NCBI GenBank assembly: GCA_009192285.1
Contig: WBVU01000011.1
Span: forward strand, 1,360,668 to 1,424,667
Direction: 5' to 3'
DNA from: Morchella semilibera
Lineage: Eukaryota > Ascomycota > Pezizomycetes > Pezizales > Morchellaceae
DNA: 64,000 nt
The translations under genes were made by a program, and so were the position numbers. Under the pieces are notes generated by a model. The model saw only the letters and a program-made list of their open reading frames with translations, did no database searches and was not told where the DNA came from. Positions 36,758 through 50,639 of this stretch are shown here, one piece after another (position 1 is the stretch's first letter; the number at the start of each line of letters is the position of its first letter).

Positions 36758-39700
36758 ATGATCTGAAACCTGGATCACCGGAAACTCCGGCAGCCGTCAT
36801 GTCCCTGTTTTGCGTCAGCCTTCCTTGCCCTATCACTAATCCTTTCCCTGGGCGAAACCCGACCATCCAAAACTCAGCCCTATGGATTATTGTTAATCTG
36901 GCTTTTACTCGATTGATATACTGGTTATGCTCTTCTTTCTCTCACTGGACCACGACAGCTTGAAAAACTTGAGCTGGAAACAGCTGCTCCTCACTGATAT
37001 GCACCACCATACCCTTTCTTATTATTTTTATTCTGAGTCTTTATTTCCTTTTACATTGGTTTGGTAGTTGGTCTTTGGTTATATACTTTGGTAGTTGGTG
37101 TTTGTTTTGTAATGTTATCTACGGGCGATGTGAGCGGGCTCGAGAAAGGGGAGGGAAGGGAGAATATGCTGGAGGGAGTTTATCAATGGACGATATTTTG
37201 TTTCTCTTGATTTTTTTTAAGCACTCTGATGTTACAATGATATAAAAAAATGCTTCTTTTAAGTATTATAGAGTATAAGTTTAGTGGCTGGCCGGTTTAA
37301 AGCTTGGTGCTGGGCTCGATATACCGTTGATAAGCATGATGTTTCTTTTGAGATAATGGTTCCTGGTATCCTTGTTATGTGCTGCGATGGAGTGTGGTTG
37401 ATTGAGGAAGATAGAGAAATATAGGGTGATGAGCGAGTGACGGAGCTTCTTTGTCATAATGGTGATTGAACCCGAATCCTTATATCCAGTATGAGTCATG
37501 GACTCAAGTAGAGAAGATCGGCCTCCGGTGTTTACGAATACCATTCTACTCGCCTGTGGATACGAGTTTGTAGTTATCTCTCTTCTTCTTCCTAACTGAT
37601 GGCGGCTTACCCCCGAACCAATCGCCAAGCTTCTTCACAACCGCAATTGCGCAACGGTCCCGGCAGCGAGGCTCTGTTACGAATAAATTCCGGGCCTTAA
37701 CTCCCCTCGGGGACTGACAAATGTTCAAGTCACACCAAACAAAACTGCTGGGTTTGAGATACAAAACCCTCCGTCGGTGAGTCTTACATCCGACTCTTGG
37801 TCACTCACCCACCTGTTTGAGGTCCCATGAGTAATAATAGCTGTACCTAGGTATTACATGCAATACCCATGTTTGCATTCCGCAGTTGCGTGCGTGAAGC
37901 TGTCAAACAAGAAACACACACACACGCACAAAAGGACTCGCCAATCTCAACCCCCGATCCCGGTGCTCGCTCGCTAGGTACATACCATGTCACTGCTGTC
38001 TATTGTCTGTAGTTGGGTAGGACTCATCCATACATGCTGGTACATACTGCTGCTATGTGTGTCAGCACCATAGCTTAGCCCAGAAGCTTAGATATACTCA
38101 TATCTAATTAAACGAAACACACACCATACACTCGGGAGGGGGGGGGGGGGGGCTGGGGAATGGAATGGAGCAGACACATGGCACAGGAAAACGTTAATGT
38201 TAAAACAGGCGGACTATGGATTTCCGGTTCGGGGAATGTAAACGTTAACTTTGCCCCCATACAGTACATGTATCTACCATACATGTACCTACCAGGACCT
38301 CAGGGTGGTCCGTTCATCGTCGGTATCCAGTAGTTAATTGGGGTTGCGGTAGATGTTACGATGAAGTGATATCGTGGCTCACAATAAACTATGTATATTG
38401 TGCCTCATCAGCCCTCACGGGTCACAAACGAGGTATGTAAGTTGAGGTAATCCTTCACTGCACCCGTAAGAGGTAAACAAAACGAACTATTCATCTACCG
38501 GCTCCCGCATTCGCTTCGGAGTGAAACAGTGGGGTAATTTCGCTCAACGCTTTGCTGATGGTGATGACGATGATGACAGTACGGGGATGGGGCGGAGATA
38601 GGAAGCGGAAAGAAGAAGCTTCTTCCCTTCTAGAAAAACTCGGAAAGGGTAGCGTAAGCGGCCGCTGTCTGTAGGCACTCTACCCGCCATGCCTGCGGCC
38701 GTCGTCTCCGCATTTGAGTAATTATCAATCAAATCAACCATCGGATGGAACTGAAGATTATGTGAGTGAGGGTGGGCAGGGCATACGGATATGTAAGCCC
38801 CCGTCGGATGGGTAAATTCAATGATGATGGATGGGTCACAGAGGTGGAAAAAAAAAACACGCACATTCACAGATTCACAAATTCACATTTTAGAGTATGG
38901 TATCATATATCACGTACCGGTGGTAAAAGTATGTAGAGAACCTACCATGCCCGGTAACATAGGGCCGAATTGAGCTTCTTCTCCACTCCTTCCTTCCCTG
39001 CCCTACACTCCCCGCTGGGGAGTCTGGGACTCTCTCCCCTCGCCGCATAGATTAAAAAAAAAAAAAAAAATTGATGGTGGTTGTTCTCCCACTTGCACTT
39101 GCCCAACACAGTAGGCGTAGACGTCGCGCAGGGCTGCTCACCGATTCTGGGGATGGGAAGAAGCGGACGTATCGAAATCGTCGGCCCCATGTCTATCTTG
39201 ATGCCGTGCAGCAGATATTTATGCTTCTTTGCGCTGGTCCGGGCTTGTTAGAGGTTGAGACCGCAGTGTGCTGCAGCAAGCAAAGAAAGCAAGCAGAGTT
39301 CTGTCTGCCTTTCGGCACGACCACCTCGAATCGAGTAGGTTTATCAAATTCGGTAGCAGTGTAGGTAAGTACAGCGCAGCAGAGTAGCATTCATCCCACC
39401 ACCACCACCCCGGCCCGGGAGAGAGAGCCCAGCACTCGGTTACTGCTACAAGTAAGGAAGGTGAGTTATCATACTCTATCGTAGGGTGCTATTATTACTC
39501 TTACGGAGTGCCTTAGGTTACGTGTGGCTGTGATGTGTGCTGTGCTGTGCTGTGCTGGTTGATGCTGTGCTCAAGTTACATATGGCGCGCACACACATCA
39601 CGAACGCTACCAAATCGAGATTCACAAGCGAGAGAAAAAGGCCCCCCTCCATTTCCCTAAAGAGGAAGCTCGTAGCCGGTGCAGATAGAGAGAGGGAGAG

Positions 39701-39790
39701 AGGGAAAAAAAAAAGTTTTGCTTTTGCGTAAAACGATGGATGGGACTTGTGATGGGGATCGACAAGAGCTCGATGGTTTACCTTACCGTG

Positions 39791-39822
39791 ATGGATGGAT
39801 GGATGGATGGATGGATGGATGG
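39791..39822. repeat. (ATGG)n microsatellite
   Basis: Eight consecutive ATGG units in intergenic sequence. Confidence 0.95.
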
Positions 39823-41634
39823 CCGTATGGGGGTTTTACTTCACTTTAGGCTTCTCGCTTATGGCGGTGAGGCTCCTTCTGCTTCTGCTTCTGCTTCTGC
39901 TGCACGTGTGTGTTGCTTCTGTCTGTCTGTCTGTCTGTGTCTGTCTTGTAGAGTTGTAGTAATTACATGTAATAATAGTCGTAATGGTAGTAGTAATAAA
40001 TTAGTAGAGAGTATTGTTTGTTTGGTTGATTCATGTCTAGGACCCCCAATAAAATAGGATAAAAAATCCCAAATAGTAAAGTCTAAAGCCGTACATGTAT
40101 TAACAATAGTATCTATCAAATATCAGAATCCGTGGGCCTTTTCGTCCACCTCATTTGCCGCCGCCGCCGTCGGTTGCTGTTGCTGTTGTTGTCTGTTATA
40201 TGCCCTTTGAAGCTTTTTTTTTTGTTTATTTACAAGCGACATGAGAGAGTCAATGGATGACCACCACAACACCACACACTGACCAGTCCTATGCCAACAA
40301 CAGTCAGTCGCCTGTGACTTTTTTTTTTTTTTTTTTTGTTACACTGATCCAGTTACCGAAGGCGAGGGATCAACGGATCTGCGCACACGATAAAACTTTA
40401 ACCCCCCCTCCCTCCCTTTCAAGACCAGCCCTAAAACCCAGCCAACCAAGTTCCATCTCGCTTCGAGGAAAGAGAAAACAAACCGGCAACGACGGTCAGT
40501 GCTCGGTAACATCGGAGCCCGTGACATTGTGGATGGAGTATGGTGTGGCGGATTGAGCCTTGGGGGGGGGGGGGGCGGCCGGTAGGTGACTCGTGCGAGA
40601 GACAAAGGGAGAGAGAGAACGATCAAGTAGGTAAGCAAGTCCCTAGGCTATGAACAAACTTAGGCGTCACCCCTCCGAGAGTATTAAGATGGGCTTTTAT
40701 GGGGGATGATGATGATGATGGGTGCTACGCGCGTCCGCGTTAGAGGCAGCCAATGGCCCGGAAGCGCCTTCCCAGTTTATCCGAAAACAGGCAGCAAAGG
40801 CGGGGACGGCCACGGCGAAAAGTCGGCATTCATCATGGTTGGCGACGATTTGAAATCTCTATCATTGGCTTCAGGTGACAAATCCTGCTTTCAACTTTAC
40901 CTGTATCTTATCGTATCGCATCGTATCGCATCCATGCTGGTTGTGGCTACATTTAGACGAGGTACAATACTCTGGACAAGTGTAGGCGTCATGACCTCGA
41001 GTATTTGGCATCGAATCAAATCAGATATGTTGGGTTTGAGTACTTTAGCTTGGTTAACTGCCTTTACTCCAGATTTTTTAATTGATCGCCGAGAGGAAGT
41101 TGCCAGAAATAGCAAGCGCCTGGGGGTGGTTTAATAATTGGCATCAATGATAGTTGAGCAAGTACCAACAGCTCTAGATACAAATAAAGAAAAGCGCGAT
41201 CACAACCATGATCAATGATCGTCTGGACCTCTATCGCTAATTGACCAAAATAGTTCCCTTCAGGCTTCAGGCAAGGGAAGGGAAAAAAAAAATAATAAGA
41301 AAAATAAGGCACCAGCACCTAAAAGGCAAGTACCCTTTTTAATTGTAGCCCTGCGGATATCGATATCGCCGTGCATAAGGAAACTGAAGCGGGGGAGGAG
41401 GGAGGCGGGGGAGTTTTGCACGAACGAACCTTTGGGACGGTTCCAGCGGTTGGTGTTTCTCGTTTGTTCTGCTAGACATGCTCAACAGGGGAAATGATTT
41501 CCCTGTTTTTATTTTTACTACAACCGTCGTGCCATTATTTCCCCGGAATGCCGTCAGCCTCACGAATATGTGATGTGTGGCCGTATGAATTGGCACAGCA
41601 GATAATAATGGCTGTTTGGTAAAGCACGAGCGGA

Positions 41635-41664
41635 GCAGGCAGGCAGGCAGGCAGGCAGGCAAGC
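41635..41664. repeat. (GGCA)n microsatellite
   Basis: About seven GGCA units, followed by AGCA variants. Confidence 0.9.
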
Positions 41665-42256
41665 AAGCACCGAAATGAGATTCCGACGTGGTCTTCTCTT
41701 CCCTCTGTCTCTATCACACACACGCAGGTAGGTAGGATAGGTATTTCATTTCTACATGATCTTCTTGCGCGCGCGGCACATGGGGGCAGCTTCAACAACT
41801 TCCGTGGGAACAACAGGTCGGTATGTAGACGAATAGAGTATCTGGACGAGAATTAACCTCGCTCGGGTTCGGTCCCTGTCGGACAAACTGAAAGCCCTAT
41901 CCCACCCCTGTCGGATACGACGGACCAGACGAGGGAGATCTGCCTGTCTTCCAAGGAGAGAAACAGGACCCGTTCAGAGGGGGGGGGGCTCCGATTTGTC
42001 AGTGGTGGGGGGAGACCCTGTCAACTCACAAAACTAACAGGTCCAGCATCCTTTTGGGTCTTGGTTGTGAGCTTGGGATTCCTGTGAGTTGGGAAGAGGG
42101 CCAAAGTATCCGTGCACTTCCTCCAGTTGATCACAGAGATTCACCTCAGATCACACACCCGCATATTTCAAACTCCCATTCGGAACTCCCACACAGCCTG
42201 AGCCCTCGGATACTCGTGGGGGACAGGGGTTTGGTTTGTTCTTTTTGGGGGGGAGG

Positions 42257-42280
42257 GTGGATGGATGGATGGATGGATGG
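42257..42280. repeat. (ATGG)n microsatellite, second locus
   Basis: Six consecutive ATGG/GGAT units in intergenic sequence. Confidence 0.9.
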
Positions 42281-43186
42281 CTCGCCAGGAAGGAAAGTGA
42301 GTGAACAAGAGACTGGAAATAAGGAAATGGAGCTCGGTACATCCGTGTTCCCGTAATCCGAATATGGACATAACAGTCATCCCGACTGCGTGGATTCAAA
42401 CCTTGTGATGATGCACTCGTAGTTAACAATTATCTACGAACAAGTCCATGGATCCCGCGCCCGTCCATCAAAGCGTGAATCGTAAGGCGGATGTGTGTGG
42501 GTGGGATTTACAATTTGTGAATGAGGGAGACTAAGGTCAGTTAGTTATGTTATGTGTGGGATAGACGAGACTGGGGGGGGGGAGAGTCCACCCCCCCCCC
42601 CCTCCCCCCCGTTCCATATTAAAGACCGGCGTCTGCCTCCCCACTCAGTGTTCCTTCTCTCCCCATAAGATCAATAAGCATAAGCATCATCATCAATATC
42701 CTACTTATCTATCGACCTATCTCTCCGCCATTTTACCTATCTATACATCGAAGACCTCCCCAACACCACCACCACCGCCTATTACCATTACCACCACCCC
42801 TTTCTCGATCTCATACAGACAGACACTTGCTTCTGGCACTTCCAACACAGCACAGTTGCAACATACATTACAGATATTGTACACGAGTCATAGCGTCCGC
42901 CTACCCAGCCAACCGGATCTCTGAACCCGCCAAAGCAAGGTATGTAAATAATTATGCGGCTCGCTGCCAGCCAGCCTGCCAGCCTGCCTGCCTACTGCTC
43001 CTTCTTCTCAAACTCCTGCAATTCTGCACTTCACCCTCCCAGCAGGAAAAAAAATAAAATAAAAATTACTCCATTTGTGCACGGCCAACAACTGACTCAC
43101 CATAATAGTTAGACTCAGAGCCTACATTAGCTAGTAGATAGCAAAGGAAAATAAATACCCACGCACTACCACCTCCTCACTTAAAT

Positions 43187-44095
43187 ATGTCGACACAATC
43201 CATCTACCCTACCACCTCATCGTTACAATATCAATCATCATCATCACATCCTTCACTACAAACCACACAGAAGATGAGCATCACACAAACATTTTATCTG
43301 GCACACAAGGCCAGAGGTAAGCTCTCATCAGAGGCTGCCCGATCAGACCACAACCTCCGTCTTCTAGTCGGTTAGTAAATAACCTTCCTATCTCTCTTCC
43401 AATGACAATTGTTACTCACAATTACTAACTCTTACACTATAGGCCACGCAAACCTCTTGGACACATTGATGATTCACTTGTCAGAAGCCGAGCGGGATCA
43501 GGAGAACTGGTACAACAACATGGTTCGCGGAAACGAAGAGTCAAGGGAATCAGTACAGCAATGGCCCGAGACAATCCCAGAGGAGACAGAGGAGTATGGA
43601 TCATTGGCCGCCGACTACGAGTCAGACTCCGAGTCGAGTGAGGAAGAGGATGAAGACGAGGAGATGATGGATCTTGACATGGATTACGACCTTGCTCTTA
43701 CCCGCGAGACATCACAATCACCAGTCTACAGCAAGTACTACCAGACACGCGGAACTGTCATTGGCGTATCAGAGGTTGCCGAGGATGATGACTACGAAGA
43801 GGATGAGGACGACTGCGACGAGGATGGCATGTTCTCACTCACTCGAACAACATCGCACCGCCCGCCTTCGCTCTGCTCAGATGTTTCGGACGACGAGGAG
43901 GAAGACTCGAATCCGCCTTCGCCGCCTCAGCCCACAATGTCGCATCCGCCCCTGTCGCAAAAGGAACAAGAACAAGCCCGCGCCTTCTTTGAACACAATG
44001 ATACACCAGGTCTAAGCGAAGAACGGGGATCATTATTCGAACACGATTACTTCGTACCCGATCGATCATCACCGACAATGATAAGCACGTTTTAA
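43187..44095 (+). CDS. Acidic fungal protein of unknown function, about 278 aa
   Basis: Exons 43187-43370 and 43443-44095 (837 nt, phases match). The N-terminal third looks folded and conserved-type: MSITQTFYLAHKARGKLSSE, AARSDHNLRLLVGHANLLDT, then LMIHLSEAERDQENW. The remainder is strongly acidic and serine-rich, with runs such as DSESSEEEDEDEEMMDLDMD and DDDYEEDEDDCDED, and looks disordered. Translation may begin at the first ATG or at the internal M that opens MSITQTF (43274). I have an impression of similar ascomycete proteins but cannot name a family, so no function is given. It stands alone between long intergenic regions and has no frameshift. Confidence 0.85.
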
Positions 44096-47000
44096 TGTGT
44101 TGTCATTGTCTTTATTATGGTCACGATTCTTGTATATTGATTGGACTTGTATATTTTTTTTCTTTTTGTTAGCGTGGGGCTTTTTCTTTTTTATTCATGA
44201 GCGAGCGGGTATTGGCGTTACCTTTTTTTTTTTTTGACATAGTAATTTTTTATTGGGTAATCCAGGCGGTTGCCTCAGTTGTATATCTTCACAACTCACT
44301 TCATATCTTTTTTTTGTAATATTTTTCTGCATATCTGTGGGGTTCACATTTTTGGGACTTTCTCTTGTCATCATTTCATTGCGTGGCTGGTTTTTTTTAT
44401 TTTTTTTATTTTTTTCTTATTTTATGGGTTTTTTGTTTTCTTATTACGAGGTCATATGGTTGTCCTCAAGACATAAGAGAAAGAACATGAAGATTGTATG
44501 GGGCTACGTCATAGCAATAGCAAATGGATATCCTGTTCTCCTACCCCACCTGCTATAGGAGGGGAGTGGGAGTACACGGAAAAATAACAATCTTACTACA
44601 TACATACAGAACTTAAAATGTTTTCCGTCCACTATTTATTACATATCACTATGTCTGTTTTAAACGGTCTACTAACTGTCTGATCTATATAAGCTGGTGA
44701 TCTGAACCATGCTATGCATCTACATAGGTGCGTGTGTTATTGTTCACGGGGGGGTGTAAGAGGTGTCTGGTGATTGTGGGGTAGAGGTAGGATGACTGTA
44801 ACCAAATGACTACAGCGAGGTCCAAATCACAGACATATGGCTAGAGGCAAGAGACAAAAAAAGGTAGAGGAGAAGAAAAGAAACCAGTCATTTCCCATGA
44901 GATGAAGCGTTGATGCGGACGGCCGGATGTTCCGTTCTATTACGGGGGGGGCTTAAATAATAATAAAAATAAAAATAAAGTACGCCGGTTAACGTAAAGT
45001 ACCTCTGTTGTTGTTATTGTTGCCGTACTCTGGCTCCAGCGCGCGGCCGGAAGTAGTTCGTTGTCGTGTGACAGGTTCTCAAGTTCCTAAGTGGAAATGA
45101 TTTCGACGACCCTGTTCCGAGGTTCCTACTGAAATTTGCTGTACTCAACTGCACTACGAAACCTCTACCCCCCCCAGGTTACACAGGGAGGGATAAAGGT
45201 AGATACATTTGTTTGGAAATACGGAGCCGCGTAACAATTGAGTCAACAATTTCCGCAGCAGCGCTTGTTTGGAAATTGGATAGGGTCTAAATGTAGGTAC
45301 CTAGAGTAGGAACCTAGAGTACGTACTTGTGTTTACGTCCTATCTGTACGGGGGAGGAAGCATGTGCAGAGAGGGGTAGTGCCAAATTGCATCATTGTTC
45401 ACATTCGCGCAGTGAGTTGAAATGTGCGAATAAAATTTTCCGCGCCCAACGCTCAACAATTGTGAATATTCTACTCTACCTACTCCATAGAGTAGCCCCG
45501 CACAGGCACGAGATGGGAGGAGCGGAGAGGGGGAGGGGAAACAATATCGTCACTGAATGACCTAGTGCATCGTCGGTCATTGTCGGATTGCTTTTGAAAT
45601 GAGGTCTTCATACCTATGAGGCGATATAGAAAGGGGGGTTATAAACGGCGAAGGAAGTTTTTCCCTTTTTTTTTCCCCCTCCATGGTAGCATTAGCATAG
45701 CATGGGGCAGAAGGAGACTTGTGGAGGCTTGCTTTCTTCCCTTGTGTTAAACCCTTCTTAAAGCCGGTTGTTTGTTGTAGTAGTTTCGTTTACGTTTGTT
45801 CGCTTCTTGTTCAGGGTCCGGACCCTCGTTTTCACTGGGCCGCCCCCCGGCCCCAGACTGGGCCCTTGCTTTTAACCTTTCTCCATTATGATATCGTGCG
45901 TTACAAACCAAACAAGCGAGGTGTTTGTTCTTTTTTTTTCCCTCGTTTTTTTTTTTGCCCTCAAAGGAAAAGAAGGGGCAGTAACAAATTCATTTGCCGG
46001 GGTCTTGTTTGTATTTTTGTTTTTCCCTCCCCTCTTCTCCCCTCCTTTCTCTAGCTCTCCCCATCACCCCTCTCCGTCTGTCCGTCATGTCACGTCAGTT
46101 CGCTACCGGAACTTTGTTTACAGTGGAATTTGGCCTGGTTGGTTGGAGGGTTTCGTCGGTGTTGCATGAGGAAATCAAGATGCGTCGTTGGTCCGACTTT
46201 AATGGCTCTAAAGTAACTCTACCAACCAAGCTATCGTTCCCCTCATGTCCATCCTGCATGGAAGAGTTTGAAATCCAGCAGCAGCCGCAACAGTAGTAGC
46301 AGCACCTCCTCTTTCACGATACAGTGCAAGAGTAGTTTCCAATGTCTCCGTAGATAGAGGTGTAGGGCCCTACCGAAAAGAGGCCCTTCCCCACCTTCAT
46401 GGTGTGCAAGCCTACCCAGCGCGCTGGGGGCTTTCACGATCATTCGTGATGGTTTTTCCAGTGGCATGCAGGGTGTGAAACGTTATCGACATCGTTCCTT
46501 GGCAATGAGATAAGCTGTCAGGGATACTACTAGGAGAGAACTCAGATTTAAGGTGACCTATGGTCTGGCTCATAGCTGTTCTGGGTTGACACCACATGGT
46601 TGTGGATGTAGGCAGGCTGTCGTGCTCCACATAACCTGGGCGTACATCATTTCCAGATGACTGGGACTACAGCTCATGGCTCAGTGTTCACACGATGATA
46701 ATATCCAGTGCTAAGTTCTGTAAGCTAGTTTGTTGGATGCATAGCATCAGAACCAGAATCTGAAAGGGGGGAAGAAAGAAAGGTATATCTGCATTTTTTT
46801 TTTCCTTGCGTCGGTATGCAGCTGCTGGAGTAATGTAATGAGTGTATCAGAGTTTTCCCACGGAAAGCATACGTGGTTGACAGACACTGCACTGTCCTGC
46901 TGCTGTTGCTGTTGAAGAGTTGCCTGCTTCGACTTTTTTGTCTTTGATACTCCCCAAGGCTACTCTGGTTTCTGATATTGCGTCCTCCTCTCTCTCAACT

Positions 47001-50000
47001 CCCCCCCCCCCCCCCCTGATGTGATCGAGAATTCAAATCAGACAGACGTCAGATTCAGTATTTTCGGGCCGGGTCTCACAAGAAGTGTCGAAAGCACAAT
47101 CTCCACCTGTCTTGGTCCTGCCGGACCGGCCGATTGGGAGTGTGTCTTGGTCTCTCGTGGCAAGATTTCTTTTTTTCACATTTTTTTCTAATGGGACTTG
47201 TACGCTCTGTGTTGTGAATACATGACGCTCATACCTGTGTCGTAGATCTCAAAGGGTGGTTATATCACCAGGCGTCAGGCTATCTGTACTCAACTGTCTG
47301 CTGTCGATGGAAATGAAACCCATTTGCGGCAACTACATGTAACTAACGTAGGGGTTTTTTTTAAATGCATATTATGATACAGATATTTGTTTCGGAGGTT
47401 TTTGAATATGCTAGTAATTCTGCATCTGATAAATCGCATAAAAGAGCTGCCTGTATGTCTATATGTCAGTCCGTACCTCTGTTCGTGGGACCCAAAAGTT
47501 TGTTGTGACCTTGATGTCCTGAAGTTAGCCTTGGGCTTGCGGCAGGCTCCATCATCTAGATCTCTGGGCCGGTGCCGATGATCAATCCCGAACTCATACG
47601 TGCGTCCTCTCAGACGTTTCGCTCCGCCTTGCAATTTGGAAGGTTCCGTTTCGTTCCTCCGTGCTCTGTTTGGGGAGCCCCACAGGACGTTTCCGTCCCT
47701 ATTTTCCGAGGGAGAAAATTTGTTAACGGAATCCGCTAGCTTCCTCCGAGAGTGGCATGATCCGCGAAAGATGTCTTTTGAGATGCTCTAAAAAAATTTA
47801 AACAACTACTAGCAACCAATCGGAATCCACGGCTGGAAGATGTGTAAGAAGCTGCCTCCCATCTCCGGCCTTAGACCTACATTCTAGCCATTAGGGACTA
47901 GGACTTTTACCCTTTTGAAGCCCCAGCTTTACTCTAGACTCGGTACTTTACAGAGTCTGGTAGAATTATTGCGAAAGTGGGTCCCCCGCGACCCGATAAT
48001 TCCATTGGCTCTTGAAAGGATTTTTGCTAGGAGCACGGACCAAGAAACCCACTCTATTAGCTCTGACTTTCGCATTAATTCTACCAGACTCTGTACAGGC
48101 CCAAACAAGTCTCGGGTGGGAGGGACGTTTTCTCTCGTTCCTTGCAAGGGGACCGTTGTTTCTGATACCCAGAAAGGGAAGTGCGCCTGCTATCCATTTG
48201 ATAGTCGTAGCCGGACCGCAGCCCGGGGCCCTTATCTAAATTTCGTTTGGACTAGCGCCAAGATCTCCCGCTTCTGAGGCTCTCAAAAAGCTTGTTTCTC
48301 CACAGTCACAGCAGCAGCATCACGTGGTGACTAGCTGGTTGGAGCGAGTCCTCCCCAACCATAGGCCATGGATGGGTGATTTACCTTGGGCAGGGGAGGG
48401 GCCTGAGAATTCCTTAAAGGAGAGCAAATAACAGAAGTTATGGGCTATTGTACGGGGAAGTCTAGCGCGGCTAAGACCCTATATATCTCCTCGGCTCTCT
48501 TCGCAGGAAGCTGATCCCAGACTCCCATGTAGGTAGATGTAGGTACATGTACTCTAGGTACATGTATGTCCGTATGTCTCCCCAAGCCCTTCAACTGCCG
48601 CGACAGTCGATCTCTGAGCGCTCGGGTTGAAGACTCCCTTTTTGCCCCCTCTTGGTGTCGTGAAGTGAGTTGTCTCTTACACACTTTTCAACCCCCATAA
48701 CCATAACCCAGTACATAACGCCTCCCTACCGCAGATCTAGATAACGAGGCCCTCTTTCGGTAATCAGCGAAGGGGAAGTACGTCCATATCGGTTTCATGT
48801 TTTCCTCTCTATATTTCAGATTTGTAACAGCAGCAGCAGCAGTTGTGCAGTTCAAAACCCTTTGTGTATCCTGAATTGTACCTACCCTCCTCTACAGTGT
48901 GGGAGGAGTGGCTCGGCGAATTCCATGTATATGTAGGGATGCTTGGCTCTCTTGGTACTGGACCTCCACGCGTCCCTTGGGGGTGAAAGGGTGGGATGAG
49001 AGAGGAAATCGTATCAATCACCTCGGAAAGTAAGGAAAACATCTATCCGCGCTCCCAAAAAGGTTTTTTTGTCTAATAAACACTATCCGTGCCTTTTCAC
49101 ACTCTCAGTGTTCGCACAGGCCCCGAAGGGGGAAAAAGAAATGGATCATATCTCAGAGCATCAGCACCATACGATCTGGGCGGCCGCGTGGACTGCTAAC
49201 TCTAGTTCTATATACGGATTGACATGACACTTGGGTTCATTGCTGGCAGTGGCAGTGGTAGTGGCCAGAACCCGATTGGGGGTCATCGTCTGTGGGACGG
49301 GATATTTTTTCGTGAACCGATTTCGGAGCCCGACCAAGAAGAGCTTATACCTAGCCGATAATGCTTTTTCCATTGATGCACTGCACAACTATCCGAACGT
49401 CGTGATCAGGCATTGCATCCCACCTGACCCAACAGATTGTCGTTCCCTATTCTCGTTCCCCATCACTGCGTCCTATTTACCCCCCTCTGTTAAAGCTGAG
49501 TGGACCGAATGGGTATGTATGTACTCGTGAGATTATTCGCCTGCCTGACTAAAGATATACTCACGGCGGTTACCCATAAGAGAGGTTACGCGTACAGATG
49601 CATGTTACCGTTATCCTACATGTCAAGTACCCAAGTTTATAGTAATTGTAGTACTTTGTAGAACCAACATTGCAGTGCTTACAGCTTTCCTGGGCATCGC
49701 CGAGAGCTTGTAGAATACCAGCGTGACCCCACAATTATGTCATCTACGATGTCTCCCTCATTGCACCGCCTCCCAATCAATTCAAAGTCTGGGGCTTCTC
49801 CAGCAATGAGGATCTGAGCCAGAGTTACTACAAAACCGTTGATTTGACACTCGGGGGGAATAGAAAAAAGTACATTACAGGAAAGACACCCTATATCTCC
49901 CCTATGCTCCATCACCGCCGACTTTTCCCGTGATCACAAGCGATATCTCCTCGTCGTCAAAAGCTGTAACCTTTGTGCACCTACATACATAACATACATA

Positions 50001-50639
50001 ACATACAGAAAGCTTTTATTGTGTGTGCTCCGCGGTCCCACCTCCGTCTTTACATACCACACATCTAAATCGTTCCCGCTCCGCCTTTTGCTTTCGGCCC
50101 ACAATTCCCGTCCCCGCCTCCATCTACTGCCTCCTGCGTCACGTTCAGGCTTCTTGGACACCTTCCCACAGCTTAATCACTTCGTATTGAGGCATTATCC
50201 CCACGTCCACCTACATACATCAATCATCCATCCTCATCTTTCGCTATCAAGTCTCTTATATCCTTCTAGGCGGCCAAAACATCATTACCCCCACCCCCCA
50301 CTTGAAACCCCGAAGAAGGAAAGGGCCCCCTGGCTCTTTGTTTTTGGCTGGTTGTCCTGATAGCCGGTGAGCCTAAGCTTCTCGGCTATCTTTCTCAGAT
50401 CGTGCACCCTTTCTTGGAACTTGGGAGGTTATCGAACAACCCTCTGTTCAGGGCAAGGTAAAAAAAAAAAAGAAGAAGAAGAAGAGGAAAAGGGGGAAGG
50501 GATCAATTCTATAATTTCCAATAAACAAAGAGGCAAAGGAAGGGAAAGCAAGAAAGGAAAGCAACAAGTGAACAATAATAATTATTAGCTCCAACAAATT
50601 CAATTACCAGCCTAGGCTTATTTTTTCTTTCTCTCTTGG
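44096..50639. other. Long intergenic region before the universal-stress-protein gene
   Basis: No supported gene over 6.5 kb. It contains T-rich stretches near 44150-44420 (3' flank of the acidic protein gene), a C run near 47000-47016, a MITE at 47949-48095, CAG repeats near 48828-48843 and TACATGTA-type palindromes near 47334, 48545 and 48560. ORFs such as 45719-46054 are low-complexity or unrecognisable. The final kilobase may be the leader of the downstream gene. Confidence 0.5.
47949..48095. mobile_element. 147-bp MITE with 30-bp TIRs
   Basis: The left end TACAGAGTCTGGTAGAATTA and the reverse complement of the right end match at 29 of 30 positions through GCGAAAGT. TA at both ends fits a TA target site. 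The TIR sequence is unlike the TACAGTACC and GTGGCGGACAC families, so it is a separate family. Noncoding. Confidence 0.8.

Larger units (their letters stand above)
36758..43186. other. Long intergenic region between noxR and the acidic protein gene
   Basis: No supported gene over 6.4 kb. It holds many simple repeats: a G run near 38141-38153, (ATGG)n at 39791-39822, CTGCTT and TCTG repeats near 39875-39940, T runs near 40320-40337, (GGCA)n at about 41635-41664, (ATGG)n at 42257-42280 and C/G runs near 42572-42610. TACATGTA palindromes occur near 38265, 38281 and 40092. The last few hundred bases, rich in C and A with pyrimidine tracts, are probably the leader of the 43187 gene. Confidence 0.5.

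Noticed and set aside
41635-41664. CRISPR-like regular repeats in the GGCA and ATGG arrays
   Set aside because: Contiguous microsatellites without spacers, in a eukaryotic context.
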